The notes beneath the pieces were generated by a model. That model ran no database searches, was not told the origin of the DNA, and saw nothing but the letters and a program-made list of their open reading frames with translations. A stretch of 64,000 nucleotides of DNA from Dokdonia donghaensis DSW-1. GTDB lineage: Bacteria > Bacteroidota > Bacteroidia > Flavobacteriales > Flavobacteriaceae. Positions 23,290 to 30,334 of this stretch are shown here, one piece after another (position 1 is the stretch's first letter; every line of letters starts with the position of its first letter). The stretch spans positions 1,374,501 to 1,438,500 of the forward strand of contig NZ_CP015125.1 of assembly GCF_001653755.1 (NCBI RefSeq), read 5' to 3'. The translations under genes and the position numbers were made by a program.

Positions 23290-24261
23290 ATGATGAAAAA
23301 GTGGTTTATTATTCTATTGTTTCCTGTAGCGCTTTGTGCTCAGAATGGGAGTGATAACGCTTTCGCGAAAGCGGAAACCTATTTTAAACAATCTAAGTAC
23401 AAACTTGCAAAGCCGCTCTTTTTAAATTATTTAAAAACACATCCTAAAGACCCTCAAACTCTAGAATATCTAGGAGATATAGAAGGATATGCAAAAAACT
23501 GGGATGGAGCAATTCCTTATTACGAAAACCTAGTAGAAAAGTATCCAAACAACGCAAACTATCATTATAAATATGGGGGTGTACTGGGTATGAAAGCGCT
23601 CGCTGTAAACAAGCTGAGAGCTGCTACAATGATAGGAGACATAAAAGAACAATTTGAAACTGCAGCGACACTAGATCCATCACATATAGAAGCACGCTGG
23701 GCTCTTGTAGAATTTTATATTCAAATACCAGGTATAATAGGCGGTAGCGAGGCAAAAGCAAGAAAATATGCAGACCAGCTACTAGATATCTCAAAAGTAG
23801 ATGGATATCTCGCTCACGGCTATATTGCAGAGTATAATGATAAACCTAAGCAAGCAGAGTACAATTATATAAAAGCTGTTGAGATAGGTGGTTCTGTTAC
23901 TTGTTATGCAAAATTACAAGAGCATTATGAGAAGAATAATGAACCACAAAAAGCCTTTGAAACGGCTTATGAGGCACAACAAAAACACGCCCAAGAAAAC
24001 AGGTTGCAGTATCAGCTAGGTAAGGTGGCTGGACAGTACGGTATAGGGCTTGATCAAGGTATTACAGGTTTACATCATTATATAAAATACCACTCTGCGG
24101 CAGATGGTGTACCTAAAGATTGGGCATACCTACGTCTTGCTCAAATCTACAAGCATAAAGGTGATAAAGAAAAAGCAGAGCAGTGGATTAATAAAGCACT
24201 TGCTAGTAGGTCAGATTTTAAAGAGGCTCTGCAAGAGCGCAAAGCCATTATGAATTTATAA
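23290..24261 (+). CDS. secreted tetratricopeptide-repeat protein
   Basis: A 323-residue protein with a signal peptide (KKWFIILLFPVALCAQ) and several TPR units, for example AETYFKQSKYKLAKPLFLNYL, ALVEFYIQIPGIIGG and the C-terminal LRLAQIYKHKGDKEKAEQW. TPRs mediate protein contacts; the partner is unknown and the protein should act in the periplasm. The palindrome at 23358-23373 is read as AFAKA immediately after the cleaved signal and forms the start of the first TPR helix. Confidence 0.8.
   Translation: MMKKWFIILLFPVALCAQNGSDNAFAKAETYFKQSKYKLAKPLFLNYLKTHPKDPQTLEYLGDIEGYAKNWDGAIPYYENLVEKYPNNANYHYKYGGVLGMKALAVNKLRAATMIGDIKEQFETAATLDPSHIEARWALVEFYIQIPGIIGGSEAKARKYADQLLDISKVDGYLAHGYIAEYNDKPKQAEYNYIKAVEIGGSVTCYAKLQEHYEKNNEPQKAFETAYEAQQKHAQENRLQYQLGKVAGQYGIGLDQGITGLHHYIKYHSAADGVPKDWAYLRLAQIYKHKGDKEKAEQWINKALASRSDFKEALQERKAIMNL
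23358..23373. repeat. interspersed palindrome, copy 8 (in TPR gene, read AFAKA)
   Basis: Perfect 16-base palindrome, read as DNAFAKAETY shortly after the signal peptide. Confidence 0.95.
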
Positions 24262-24263
24262 TA

Positions 24264-25001
24264 CTAAGGCAGTAGCGCAGGATTTATGTCACCTACATTT
24301 TCCTTAAGATAGCGCTCTATAAAAGTGTCTGTAAAGTGCTCACTTCCTAGTAAGTTTGCAGCTTGTAATTGCGACTTTATATCCAGCGATTGATATGCTT
24401 TGAGGTAATCTAGTGAGAGTGCTTTATAGCTATAATGCCAGGGCTCATATTTAAAACCTTTTCTGTCATAAGTGTCTGTGTAGACTAGGTAAAAGCCAAA
24501 ACTATTTGCGTGTACATCCATCCATTCTTTAAACTTACAGAAGGGACCACTTCCGTGAAATTTTGACGGAACCAGTAATCCGCTAGTAACTCCTGGTGTG
24601 GCGTCTACAATATCTATATCTGTCCCCCAGTGATGCCTTGAGGTGCCAGGTATGGTAGAGTACTCAATAATTTTATTGATGGTTGCAAGGTGGCTTAGAC
24701 CGCTTTCGCGAAAGCGTTTATACTTACGTTCCCATATTCTGTTTTGATGATTATAGTCTCTGTAGCTTGACACTACTTGAAATTTTATACCATCTTTAAG
24801 AGCAGCGGCTTTCATCTCTTCAAAAGCGATGGCGGCTTCTGGTCTAAGTCTATAAGTTGAAGTCTTGGTGAGCAGAGGTGAACCTTTGCCTAGTAGCTCA
24901 TCTCTGTCTGTCATCTCCAGTATTGCTGCCCTAGCCGTAAGTGGGAGGGAAGCAGCAACTATACCTAGTACTGTGAGTTTTGAAAATGATCTTCTATTCA
25001 T
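24264..25001 (-). CDS. M15 family D-alanyl-D-alanine carboxypeptidase (VanY type) with Tat-like signal
   Basis: A 245-residue zinc peptidase of the VanY/LD-carboxypeptidase group. Zinc-site sequences are SRHHWGTDIDIV (His and Asp) near residue 120 and EPWHYSY near 185. It trims the peptide stems of peptidoglycan. The N-terminus NRRSFSKLTVLGIVAASLPL has a twin-arginine pattern, so export in folded form by Tat is likely. The palindrome at 24701-24716 is read as KRFRES near residue 97, in the loop before the active site. Its start overlaps the upstream acetyltransferase gene by four bases. Confidence 0.85.
   Translation of the reverse strand: MNRRSFSKLTVLGIVAASLPLTARAAILEMTDRDELLGKGSPLLTKTSTYRLRPEAAIAFEEMKAAALKDGIKFQVVSSYRDYNHQNRIWERKYKRFRESGLSHLATINKIIEYSTIPGTSRHHWGTDIDIVDATPGVTSGLLVPSKFHGSGPFCKFKEWMDVHANSFGFYLVYTDTYDRKGFKYEPWHYSYKALSLDYLKAYQSLDIKSQLQAANLLGSEHFTDTFIERYLKENVGDINPALLP
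24701..24716. repeat. interspersed palindrome, copy 9 (in M15 peptidase, read RFRES)
   Basis: Perfect 16-base palindrome, read in a different phase as RFRES. Confidence 0.95.
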
Positions 25002-25957
25002 AAGAGCTGCTTTTTCATTCTATAATGAGGTCCTACTTTAGGAATATCAAACAAGGTGCCATCTACTTGATAACCTAGGTTTTTATAAAACTGTAAAGCA
25101 ACAACTCGGGCATTAAACCATAGTAGTGTTTTACCTTTTTCTTTAAGTAGCGTCTCACCTCTTTTTAATAGGAGTTCTGCAATGCCTTTTCTTCTATATT
25201 CTGGTAAAACCGCCATTCCTCTTAGTCTAAATTGTGCGCCAGTAAAGCCCTCGTGACTGTCATCCATAAAACTCGCAACGCCTATAATGTCATTATTATG
25301 AAACATACCCAGGTGAAAGGTACTTGCCTGCTCATCTGCCTCCATATAGACATCTTCTAATGGGCGCCCTTTTCTCAAAACTGGATGCCGTACGGGCCAG
25401 GTTTCTTTGGCGTTTATTTCTTTGAGTTGATAAGCATCATTTTTAAGATGATATAACCTGGTAGGCATATCGTGATGTGTGATATTGTTTACAAAAACAA
25501 AGTTTAGCTTTTTTAAAACCTTTTGAGAAGCGGTATTGTTGTTATGAGTTCTCGCTATTATATAGGGTAGGTTAAGTTCTTTAAAAGCATAGCTTATGCA
25601 GGCTTCACTAGCCTCGGTTGCATAGCCTTGATTCCAGTACTTTTCAAAAAACCTAAAGCCTAGATCTACCTGGCGATTATCTTGATTAAACTTAAGGCCA
25701 CACCAACCTAAAAAAATATTGTCACTCTTGCGTGTTACTGCATACCTCCCTAAACCTGTTTGAGTCGTAGTATGAGCTTTGTGGTAGACTGTTGTAATAT
25801 AGTTTTTTATAAAGGCTTGTGCTTCTTCTATGTTTTTAAAAGGAGCATCACCTGTATATTTAATTACCTCTAGATTTGTATTAAGGGCGTAAAGGTTTTC
25901 TGCATCTTGTGATGTAAATGGTTTAAGATACAAACGTTTTGTCTCGAGCACAGTCAT
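24998..25957 (-). CDS. tandem GNAT N-acetyltransferase (two domains)
   Basis: A 319-residue protein with two GNAT folds. Residues ~1-165 resemble RimJ/RimL-type enzymes (RLYLKPFTSQDAENLYALN, then FFEKYWNQGYATEASEACI). Residues ~175-319 form a second GNAT domain with the acetyl-CoA loop MAVLPEYRRKGIAELLL near 263 and NARVVALQFYKNLGYQ near the end. Substrates are unknown. It overlaps the next gene on each side by one to four bases, forming a three-gene unit with a small GNAT protein and the M15 peptidase. Confidence 0.82.
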   Translation of the reverse strand: MTVLETKRLYLKPFTSQDAENLYALNTNLEVIKYTGDAPFKNIEEAQAFIKNYITTVYHKAHTTTQTGLGRYAVTRKSDNIFLGWCGLKFNQDNRQVDLGFRFFEKYWNQGYATEASEACISYAFKELNLPYIIARTHNNNTASQKVLKKLNFVFVNNITHHDMPTRLYHLKNDAYQLKEINAKETWPVRHPVLRKGRPLEDVYMEADEQASTFHLGMFHNNDIIGVASFMDDSHEGFTGAQFRLRGMAVLPEYRRKGIAELLLKRGETLLKEKGKTLLWFNARVVALQFYKNLGYQVDGTLFDIPKVGPHYRMKKQLL

Positions 25958-26238
25958 TATGCCAGTACATCTTTATAATCTGGGTTACGATCAAATTGAA
26001 CTTCGGCAAAGGGGCAAAGTGGATTTATTTTTAACCCTCTCTCTCTTGCAAAATCAACAGTGTGAGCCACAAGCCTTGATGCAAATCCTTTGCCTTCTTC
26101 TGGTATTTTGGTTTCTGTGTGGTCTATCGTGATTACTGAATCTCTATCTTTTGAGTAAGCGAGTTCTGAGATGATACCATTATCTCCCTTCATATAAAAA
26201 ACACCTCTATCTTCTCTTTCTTTATGCTGGATATTCAT
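25957..26238 (-). CDS. small GNAT-like N-acetyltransferase (YjdJ type)
   Basis: A 93-residue protein. ELAYSKDRDSVITIDHTETKIPEEGKGFASRLV (given in part; residues ~25-60) matches the short GNAT subfamily whose acetyl-CoA loop is EGKGFASRL, followed by ARERGLKINPLCPFAEVQF near the end. Such proteins are about 90-100 residues, so this is full length. First gene of the unit with the double GNAT and M15 peptidase; substrate unknown. Confidence 0.82.
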   Translation of the reverse strand: MNIQHKEREDRGVFYMKGDNGIISELAYSKDRDSVITIDHTETKIPEEGKGFASRLVAHTVDFARERGLKINPLCPFAEVQFDRNPDYKDVLA

Positions 26239-26310
26239 ATCTCTCCTTTTTCTGTTAAAGGTTGAAATATAGATTAAAGTGTTCTAGCAATGAGTGATTT
26301 TAGGAAAAAT

Positions 26311-27459
26311 TTAGCGGTTTATGTAAAATGCACCGGCTTGATCTTTTTGATCTTTAAGTTTAAGGACATAGTAATAGGTTCCTACAGGTAGTTTGTTATC
26401 TTCTGCAATAGTGACTCTTCCTTGTGAAGTTCCATCAAAAGAGTTGTCATAGTTTTTCATACTAAAAACTTCTACACCCCATCTATTAAAGATAAACAGT
26501 TCATTATCTGGACTAGTTTCAAGACCTTCTATCACAAAGGTTTCATTTATTCCATCTCCGTTAGGAGAGAAGAATGTATAGACATTTATACCACTCCCAG
26601 CTTTGAGAACAGATCCAAGTGTGTATGCCGAAAAGTCGTTAGGATCAAAAAGCTCAGAAGTAATCTCGCCATTTATCTCATTACCAGAAAAACTAGCATT
26701 TCCCAAATTCACCCATCTATTTAAAACATTAGAAAAGCCTACAACACGCAGTGAGCTCAAGCCATCTGTAAGTACCGGCACTTGAGTATCTTCATCCCAA
26801 GTAAGTTTTGCTTGTACTGGTAGCGGCGCGTTCAAATCCCAATACTCATTAGGATCTATAATAGACAATGTGTTTTCAAACAGGTCTGTGTTAAATGATC
26901 CAGGTAATGTACTAGGAGTGTCTGGATCTTCAAAAAAGTATGCAGCTTGATAAGTAGTTATTGCAGGGTTGAGAGGAATCACCGTAAGCTGGCGAATTTT
27001 AAAGTCATCTCCTATAGGAAAGTCAAATTCTAGGTTACCTTGATTTGTAACATAACCATCTACGTGATTACTATCGCTTTCACCCAGATAGATCGCATTG
27101 TTTGTGAAGTCAAGATTAATACCAAGGTCTTCACGAGGAGTGGTAATTCTACCGTTTATAAAATCTAGTAGGCTAGTGACTCCTACAGATACTTCAAAGT
27201 TGAGGTCATTTGGCACGTCAACTTCCATATTGAAGAATACAGGCTTGTTATTACCTAGTACAAAAAGTTCTTCAGTTGGATTGTAAAAGCCAGCGAGACC
27301 AAGATTGTTATCAAAATCACCGTCATTGATTAAATCCCCGTGAAAACCAATCGCGCCGTCTTGATGAATCTGGATATTTCCAAAGTTGTGTAGGGATTCT
27401 TGCGCTTTCGCGAAAGCGTTACAAAGAACAATGAAAGCAACTATAAGTCTAATTTTCAT
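26311..27459 (-). CDS. secreted protein with gliding-motility-associated C-terminal (type B sorting) domain
   Basis: A 382-residue protein with a signal peptide ending AFAKAQ, where the palindrome at 27403-27418 supplies the cleavage region. The body is beta-rich. The last ~90 residues (FFSPNGDGINETFVIEG, then FNRWGVEVF and LPVGTYYYVLKL) are the CHU_C/gliding-motility-associated domain, the type B sorting signal of the type IX secretion system (established for the family). It is the last gene of the surface-protein operon, four bases after the C1q-like gene. It is likely a T9SS-secreted surface protein, possibly anchoring the fibre-like products encoded upstream. Confidence 0.85.
   Translation of the reverse strand: MKIRLIVAFIVLCNAFAKAQESLHNFGNIQIHQDGAIGFHGDLINDGDFDNNLGLAGFYNPTEELFVLGNNKPVFFNMEVDVPNDLNFEVSVGVTSLLDFINGRITTPREDLGINLDFTNNAIYLGESDSNHVDGYVTNQGNLEFDFPIGDDFKIRQLTVIPLNPAITTYQAAYFFEDPDTPSTLPGSFNTDLFENTLSIIDPNEYWDLNAPLPVQAKLTWDEDTQVPVLTDGLSSLRVVGFSNVLNRWVNLGNASFSGNEINGEITSELFDPNDFSAYTLGSVLKAGSGINVYTFFSPNGDGINETFVIEGLETSPDNELFIFNRWGVEVFSMKNYDNSFDGTSQGRVTIAEDNKLPVGTYYYVLKLKDQKDQAGAFYINR
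27403..27418. repeat. interspersed palindrome, copy 10 (signal peptide, read AFAKA)
   Basis: Perfect 16-base palindrome; AFAKAQ places AKA at the -3 to -1 positions of the predicted signal peptidase I site. Confidence 0.95.
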
Positions 27460-27463
27460 AATA

Positions 27464-28246
27464 TTATAGTTTTGTTATTGAGGCATTAGTAAAAACGGCA
27501 TTTAAATTTTGACCTCCTGCGTTGAGAACATATTGAAAATTTATAATGTCATTTGCATTAAAGCTATAGGAAATAGTTCCAGAAGAACCCCAGTAGTCTC
27601 TGCTAGGTAAGGTTACAAAACCTCTAGAAAGATAACCTATAAGATTACCATTTTGTCTAGCTGCTAAGATATATTTTGTATTTCCGGCTGGCATATTGCT
27701 GGTAGATAACGATGCAGATAAGGCATAAACTCCATCTTGCTCTATTCGTATTTCTGAATTTCCGACCACGGTAAATAAATCTTGGTCATTAGTCTGTATA
27801 TGAGCGCTGGTAAGGGGCAAGTCAAAATAGGTGTTTGTTGCTGTTGGAAGAATTCCATTACCTCCATTTCTATTTAAAACAATTGTTCCCTTTTGACTAC
27901 TTTGTAAAGTTTGCCACGCAACACCGTCATAAATTTTTAACCTATCTAGAGTAGTGTCATAAACAACCATCCCTTCTTTTGCCTCTGTTATGGCTTCAAT
28001 ATCTACTGTTGTAGCTTGATTAACACGCAGTAGGAGCTCTGCATTAGGAACTTGTGCGTTAGTAAAAGTGATAGCGCTTAATGCAAGCAAAACAAATAGT
28101 GCACAGTGTTTAAGAGTACCTCTTTTAGATTTTAGAATATTTAAATTTAAGCTCAAAGTGAACATCATAATTTGTTCTTTCTTAATAGAAAGTTTATTTC
28201 TTAGCATAGAAGTAGGCTGCTCGTGATATGTTGTGTTATATCTCAT
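27464..28246 (-). CDS. secreted protein with shared N-terminal module and C1q/TNF-like C-terminus
   Basis: Up to 260 residues. Starting at 28246 the gene overlaps the upstream stop (TAATG), but the signal peptide (CALFVLLALSAITFTNAQ) begins well inside, so Met27/28 (28168 or 28165) is an alternative start. After the signal comes a module (LLLRVNQATTVDIEAI, then GMVVYDTTLDRLKIYDGVAW) shared with the other proteins of the operon. The C-terminal ~130 residues are a beta-rich jelly-roll-like domain (TYFDLPLTSAHI, IRIEQDGVYALSASLS, FQYVLNAGGQNLNAVFTNAS) resembling C1q/TNF heads of fibre proteins. Function inferred: surface fibre or adhesin component. Confidence 0.7.
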   Translation of the reverse strand: MRYNTTYHEQPTSMLRNKLSIKKEQIMMFTLSLNLNILKSKRGTLKHCALFVLLALSAITFTNAQVPNAELLLRVNQATTVDIEAITEAKEGMVVYDTTLDRLKIYDGVAWQTLQSSQKGTIVLNRNGGNGILPTATNTYFDLPLTSAHIQTNDQDLFTVVGNSEIRIEQDGVYALSASLSTSNMPAGNTKYILAARQNGNLIGYLSRGFVTLPSRDYWGSSGTISYSFNANDIINFQYVLNAGGQNLNAVFTNASITKL

Positions 28247-28974
28247 TATTTATAAGCTGTGTATAAAACTAGTAGCGCCTCATTATTAACATCGTCAGGT
28301 TGTACGTCCACCAATGGGTTTGTGCTGTTTGCAGTAATTGTACCATTTGTATAGTTTACAGTAATAGTAAACCCATCTGTAGTAAAGGAGGTAAATGCTC
28401 CTTCTATTTTACCTAGACTACTACCATTTTGATCACCGTACCGTATACCTATACAGTTGCTACTGCTGGCATATCTAGAGTTGTCATTTATAGAATTTCC
28501 GTGTCCTCCAGAATACATCACTTGTTGCGTTATTGTGCCGTCATCATCTCTTGCAAACCCTTTCATTGACCCAAAAGAGTTGTCAATTCCTCTATCATTG
28601 TTTCCTATGCCATTATCAGAATCAATATCCCGACTCTCTACATTTGCTGCCGCCGAAAAGGTTACCTGTGATGGCGTAAATGGAATGTCGCTTACTGTGA
28701 CCACTCCTTCGCCAGAAATGATAAACCATCCAGTGTATATATTCTTCTCCGTAAGAAGTTCCAAAAACCCATTATTTGTATATTCAAAAATCCTATTTTG
28801 ATTTGTATTATAAACGAGCATACCAATCTCTAGATCTGCGGGATCGTATGCGTCAATCTCTAACTGTGATGCCTTTTGTACATTAACTAAATATGCAGGG
28901 TCTGTGGTTTGCGCTTTCGCGAAAGCGTAAACAAACACAAGAAGTATAGTTATATAAAAGGGGTTGCGTTTCAT
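28246..28974 (-). CDS. secreted surface protein, collagen-free paralog of the collagen-like gene
   Basis: About 242 residues from the ATG at 28974, chosen because KRNPFYITILLVFVYAFAKAQ is a proper signal peptide; an earlier ATG at 29007 would run into the upstream gene. After cleavage, TTDPAYLVNVQKASQLEIDAY and the GMLVYNTNQNRIFEYTNNGF module are near-identical to the collagen-like neighbour. The C-terminal domain (IPFTPSQVTFSAAANVES ... NCIGIRYGDQNGSSLG ... LLVLYTAYK) is homologous to that neighbour's tail domain. The two differ mainly by the collagen insertion. Function unknown; likely surface-exposed. Confidence 0.75.
   Translation of the reverse strand: MKRNPFYITILLVFVYAFAKAQTTDPAYLVNVQKASQLEIDAYDPADLEIGMLVYNTNQNRIFEYTNNGFLELLTEKNIYTGWFIISGEGVVTVSDIPFTPSQVTFSAAANVESRDIDSDNGIGNNDRGIDNSFGSMKGFARDDDGTITQQVMYSGGHGNSINDNSRYASSSNCIGIRYGDQNGSSLGKIEGAFTSFTTDGFTITVNYTNGTITANSTNPLVDVQPDDVNNEALLVLYTAYK
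28912..28927. repeat. interspersed palindrome, copy 11 (signal peptide, read AFAKA)
   Basis: Perfect 16-base palindrome, read as YAFAKAQTTDP across the predicted signal peptidase site. Confidence 0.95.
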
Positions 28975-28981
28975 AGTAATT

Positions 28982-30319
28982 TTATTCGTATGCTGTAAAT
29001 AGAACAATTACAGATTCATCTAGTATGTCATTTTGTACTGCCGCCGAACCTGTCGTGCCTAGTGTGTACGTTACATTAAGATTAAATCCATTTCCAGTAA
29101 AGCTTGCCATAGATGCAGAGATAACACCTAGATTACTTCCGTTATTGTTAGTATATCTTAAGCCTATGCACTGTGTATTATTAGCATATCTAGATATGTT
29201 ATTTATAGAGCTACCACTTCCGCCAGAAAATATAACCGCCTGTGCAATAGGGCTACCTGCACGCGCAAACCCATTCATTGCTCCAAACGTGTTTTCTAGT
29301 AAACCAGTATTATTTGCTCCTAGCGCATTGTCATCATTAATGTTAAACGAACCTATGTTAGGATGTGCCTTAAAAGTAACCTGCGACGGTTGGAATGGAA
29401 TGCCTACAATAGCCTGAGTATATGTCCCGGTAGTGGTAAGTATTGTATTATCTATTATAAAAAAACCAGTATAGGTACCTGATGGCCCTACGGGTCCTTG
29501 TGGTCCTGTTGCTCCATCTGTACCTGCTGGTCCAGCCGGTCCTTGAGGTCCCGTTGCTCCGTCTGCACCTGCGGGACCTGCTGGTCCTTGAGGTCCCGTT
29601 GCTCCGTCTGCACCTGCGGGACCTGCTGGTCCTTGTGGTCCTGTTGCTCCGTCTGCACCTACAGGTCCTGCTGGTCCTTGAGGTCCTGTTGCTCCGTCTG
29701 CTCCTGCCGGTCCTTGAGGTCCTGTTGCTCCGTCTGCTCCTTTAGGTCCTACTGGTCCTTGTGGTCCTGTTGCTCCATCTGCTCCTGCCGGACCTGTTGG
29801 TCCTTGGGGTCCTGTTGCTCCGTCTGCACCTGCCGGACCTATTGGTCCTTGTGGTCCTGTTGCTCCGTCTGCTCCTGCCGGACCTAATGGTCCTTGTGGT
29901 CCTGTTGCTCCGTCTGCTCCATCTGCTCCTGCCGGTCCTATTGGTCCTTGTGGTCCTGTTGCTCCATCTGCACCTGCCGGTCCAGCTGGTCCTTGAGGGC
30001 CAACAATACCTACAGTTACAGGAATGTTATTTTCATTTGTATATGTAGCAGTTCCATTGCCATTATCTACGAGTGTAGTAACAGTTTCAGAAACGTCAAC
30101 TTCAGTCAGTATTGCCAAAAATCCTGAGGCCGTATATTCAAATATGCGGTTTACATCCGTATTATAGACTAACATTCCTATTTCCAGATCTGCTGGGTCA
30201 TAAGCGTCTATTTCTGACTGTGATGCTTTCTGCACATTTATTAAATATGCGGGGTCTGTGGTTTGCGCTTTCGCGAAAGCGATCACAGAGATAAACAGAA
30301 TAAATAATATTTTTTTCAT
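28982..30319 (-). CDS. secreted collagen-like (Gly-X-Y) repeat protein
   Basis: A 445-residue protein. Signal peptide ends IAFAKAQ (palindrome copy at 30266-30281). Residues ~20-80 carry the module shared with the downstream paralog; TLVDNGNGTATYTNENN near 85 matches one unit of the giant protein's repeats. Residues ~105-280 are an uninterrupted run of more than 50 Gly-X-Y triplets built from GPQGPAGPAGADGAT, expected to form a collagen-type triple helix, with at least one short length variant (GADGADGAT). The last ~150 residues are a globular tail domain homologous to that of the next gene. Likely a trimeric surface fibre. Repeats of this type can change in number by recombination. Confidence 0.88.
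   Translation of the reverse strand: MKKILFILFISVIAFAKAQTTDPAYLINVQKASQSEIDAYDPADLEIGMLVYNTDVNRIFEYTASGFLAILTEVDVSETVTTLVDNGNGTATYTNENNIPVTVGIVGPQGPAGPAGADGATGPQGPIGPAGADGADGATGPQGPLGPAGADGATGPQGPIGPAGADGATGPQGPTGPAGADGATGPQGPVGPKGADGATGPQGPAGADGATGPQGPAGPVGADGATGPQGPAGPAGADGATGPQGPAGPAGADGATGPQGPAGPAGTDGATGPQGPVGPSGTYTGFFIIDNTILTTTGTYTQAIVGIPFQPSQVTFKAHPNIGSFNINDDNALGANNTGLLENTFGAMNGFARAGSPIAQAVIFSGGSGSSINNISRYANNTQCIGLRYTNNNGSNLGVISASMASFTGNGFNLNVTYTLGTTGSAAVQNDILDESVIVLFTAYE
29480..30010. repeat. tandem DNA repeats encoding collagen-like Gly-X-Y triplets
   Basis: Short imperfect repeats of about 36-63 bases built around GGTCCTTGTGGTCCTGTTG (plus strand) encode GPQGPxGPxGADGAT units. Third-position differences between units show some divergence, but the array remains a candidate for copy-number change. 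Confidence 0.85.
30266..30281. repeat. interspersed palindrome, copy 12 (signal peptide, read AFAKA)
   Basis: Perfect 16-base palindrome, read as IAFAKAQTTDP at the signal peptide cleavage site of the collagen-like protein. Confidence 0.95.
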
Positions 30320-30334
30320 AATAGGGGTAGGGGA

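Noticed and set aside
28974..29007. Upstream ATG at 29007 as start of the collagen-free paralog
   Set aside because: It would overlap the previous gene and push the signal peptide 11 residues inward; the ATG at 28974 gives a normal signal peptide.
29482..30127. Long open frames on the plus strand opposite the collagen-like gene
   Set aside because: They are repetitive leucine- or cysteine-rich shadows produced by the Gly-X-Y codon repeats; no start, signal or composition supports a gene.
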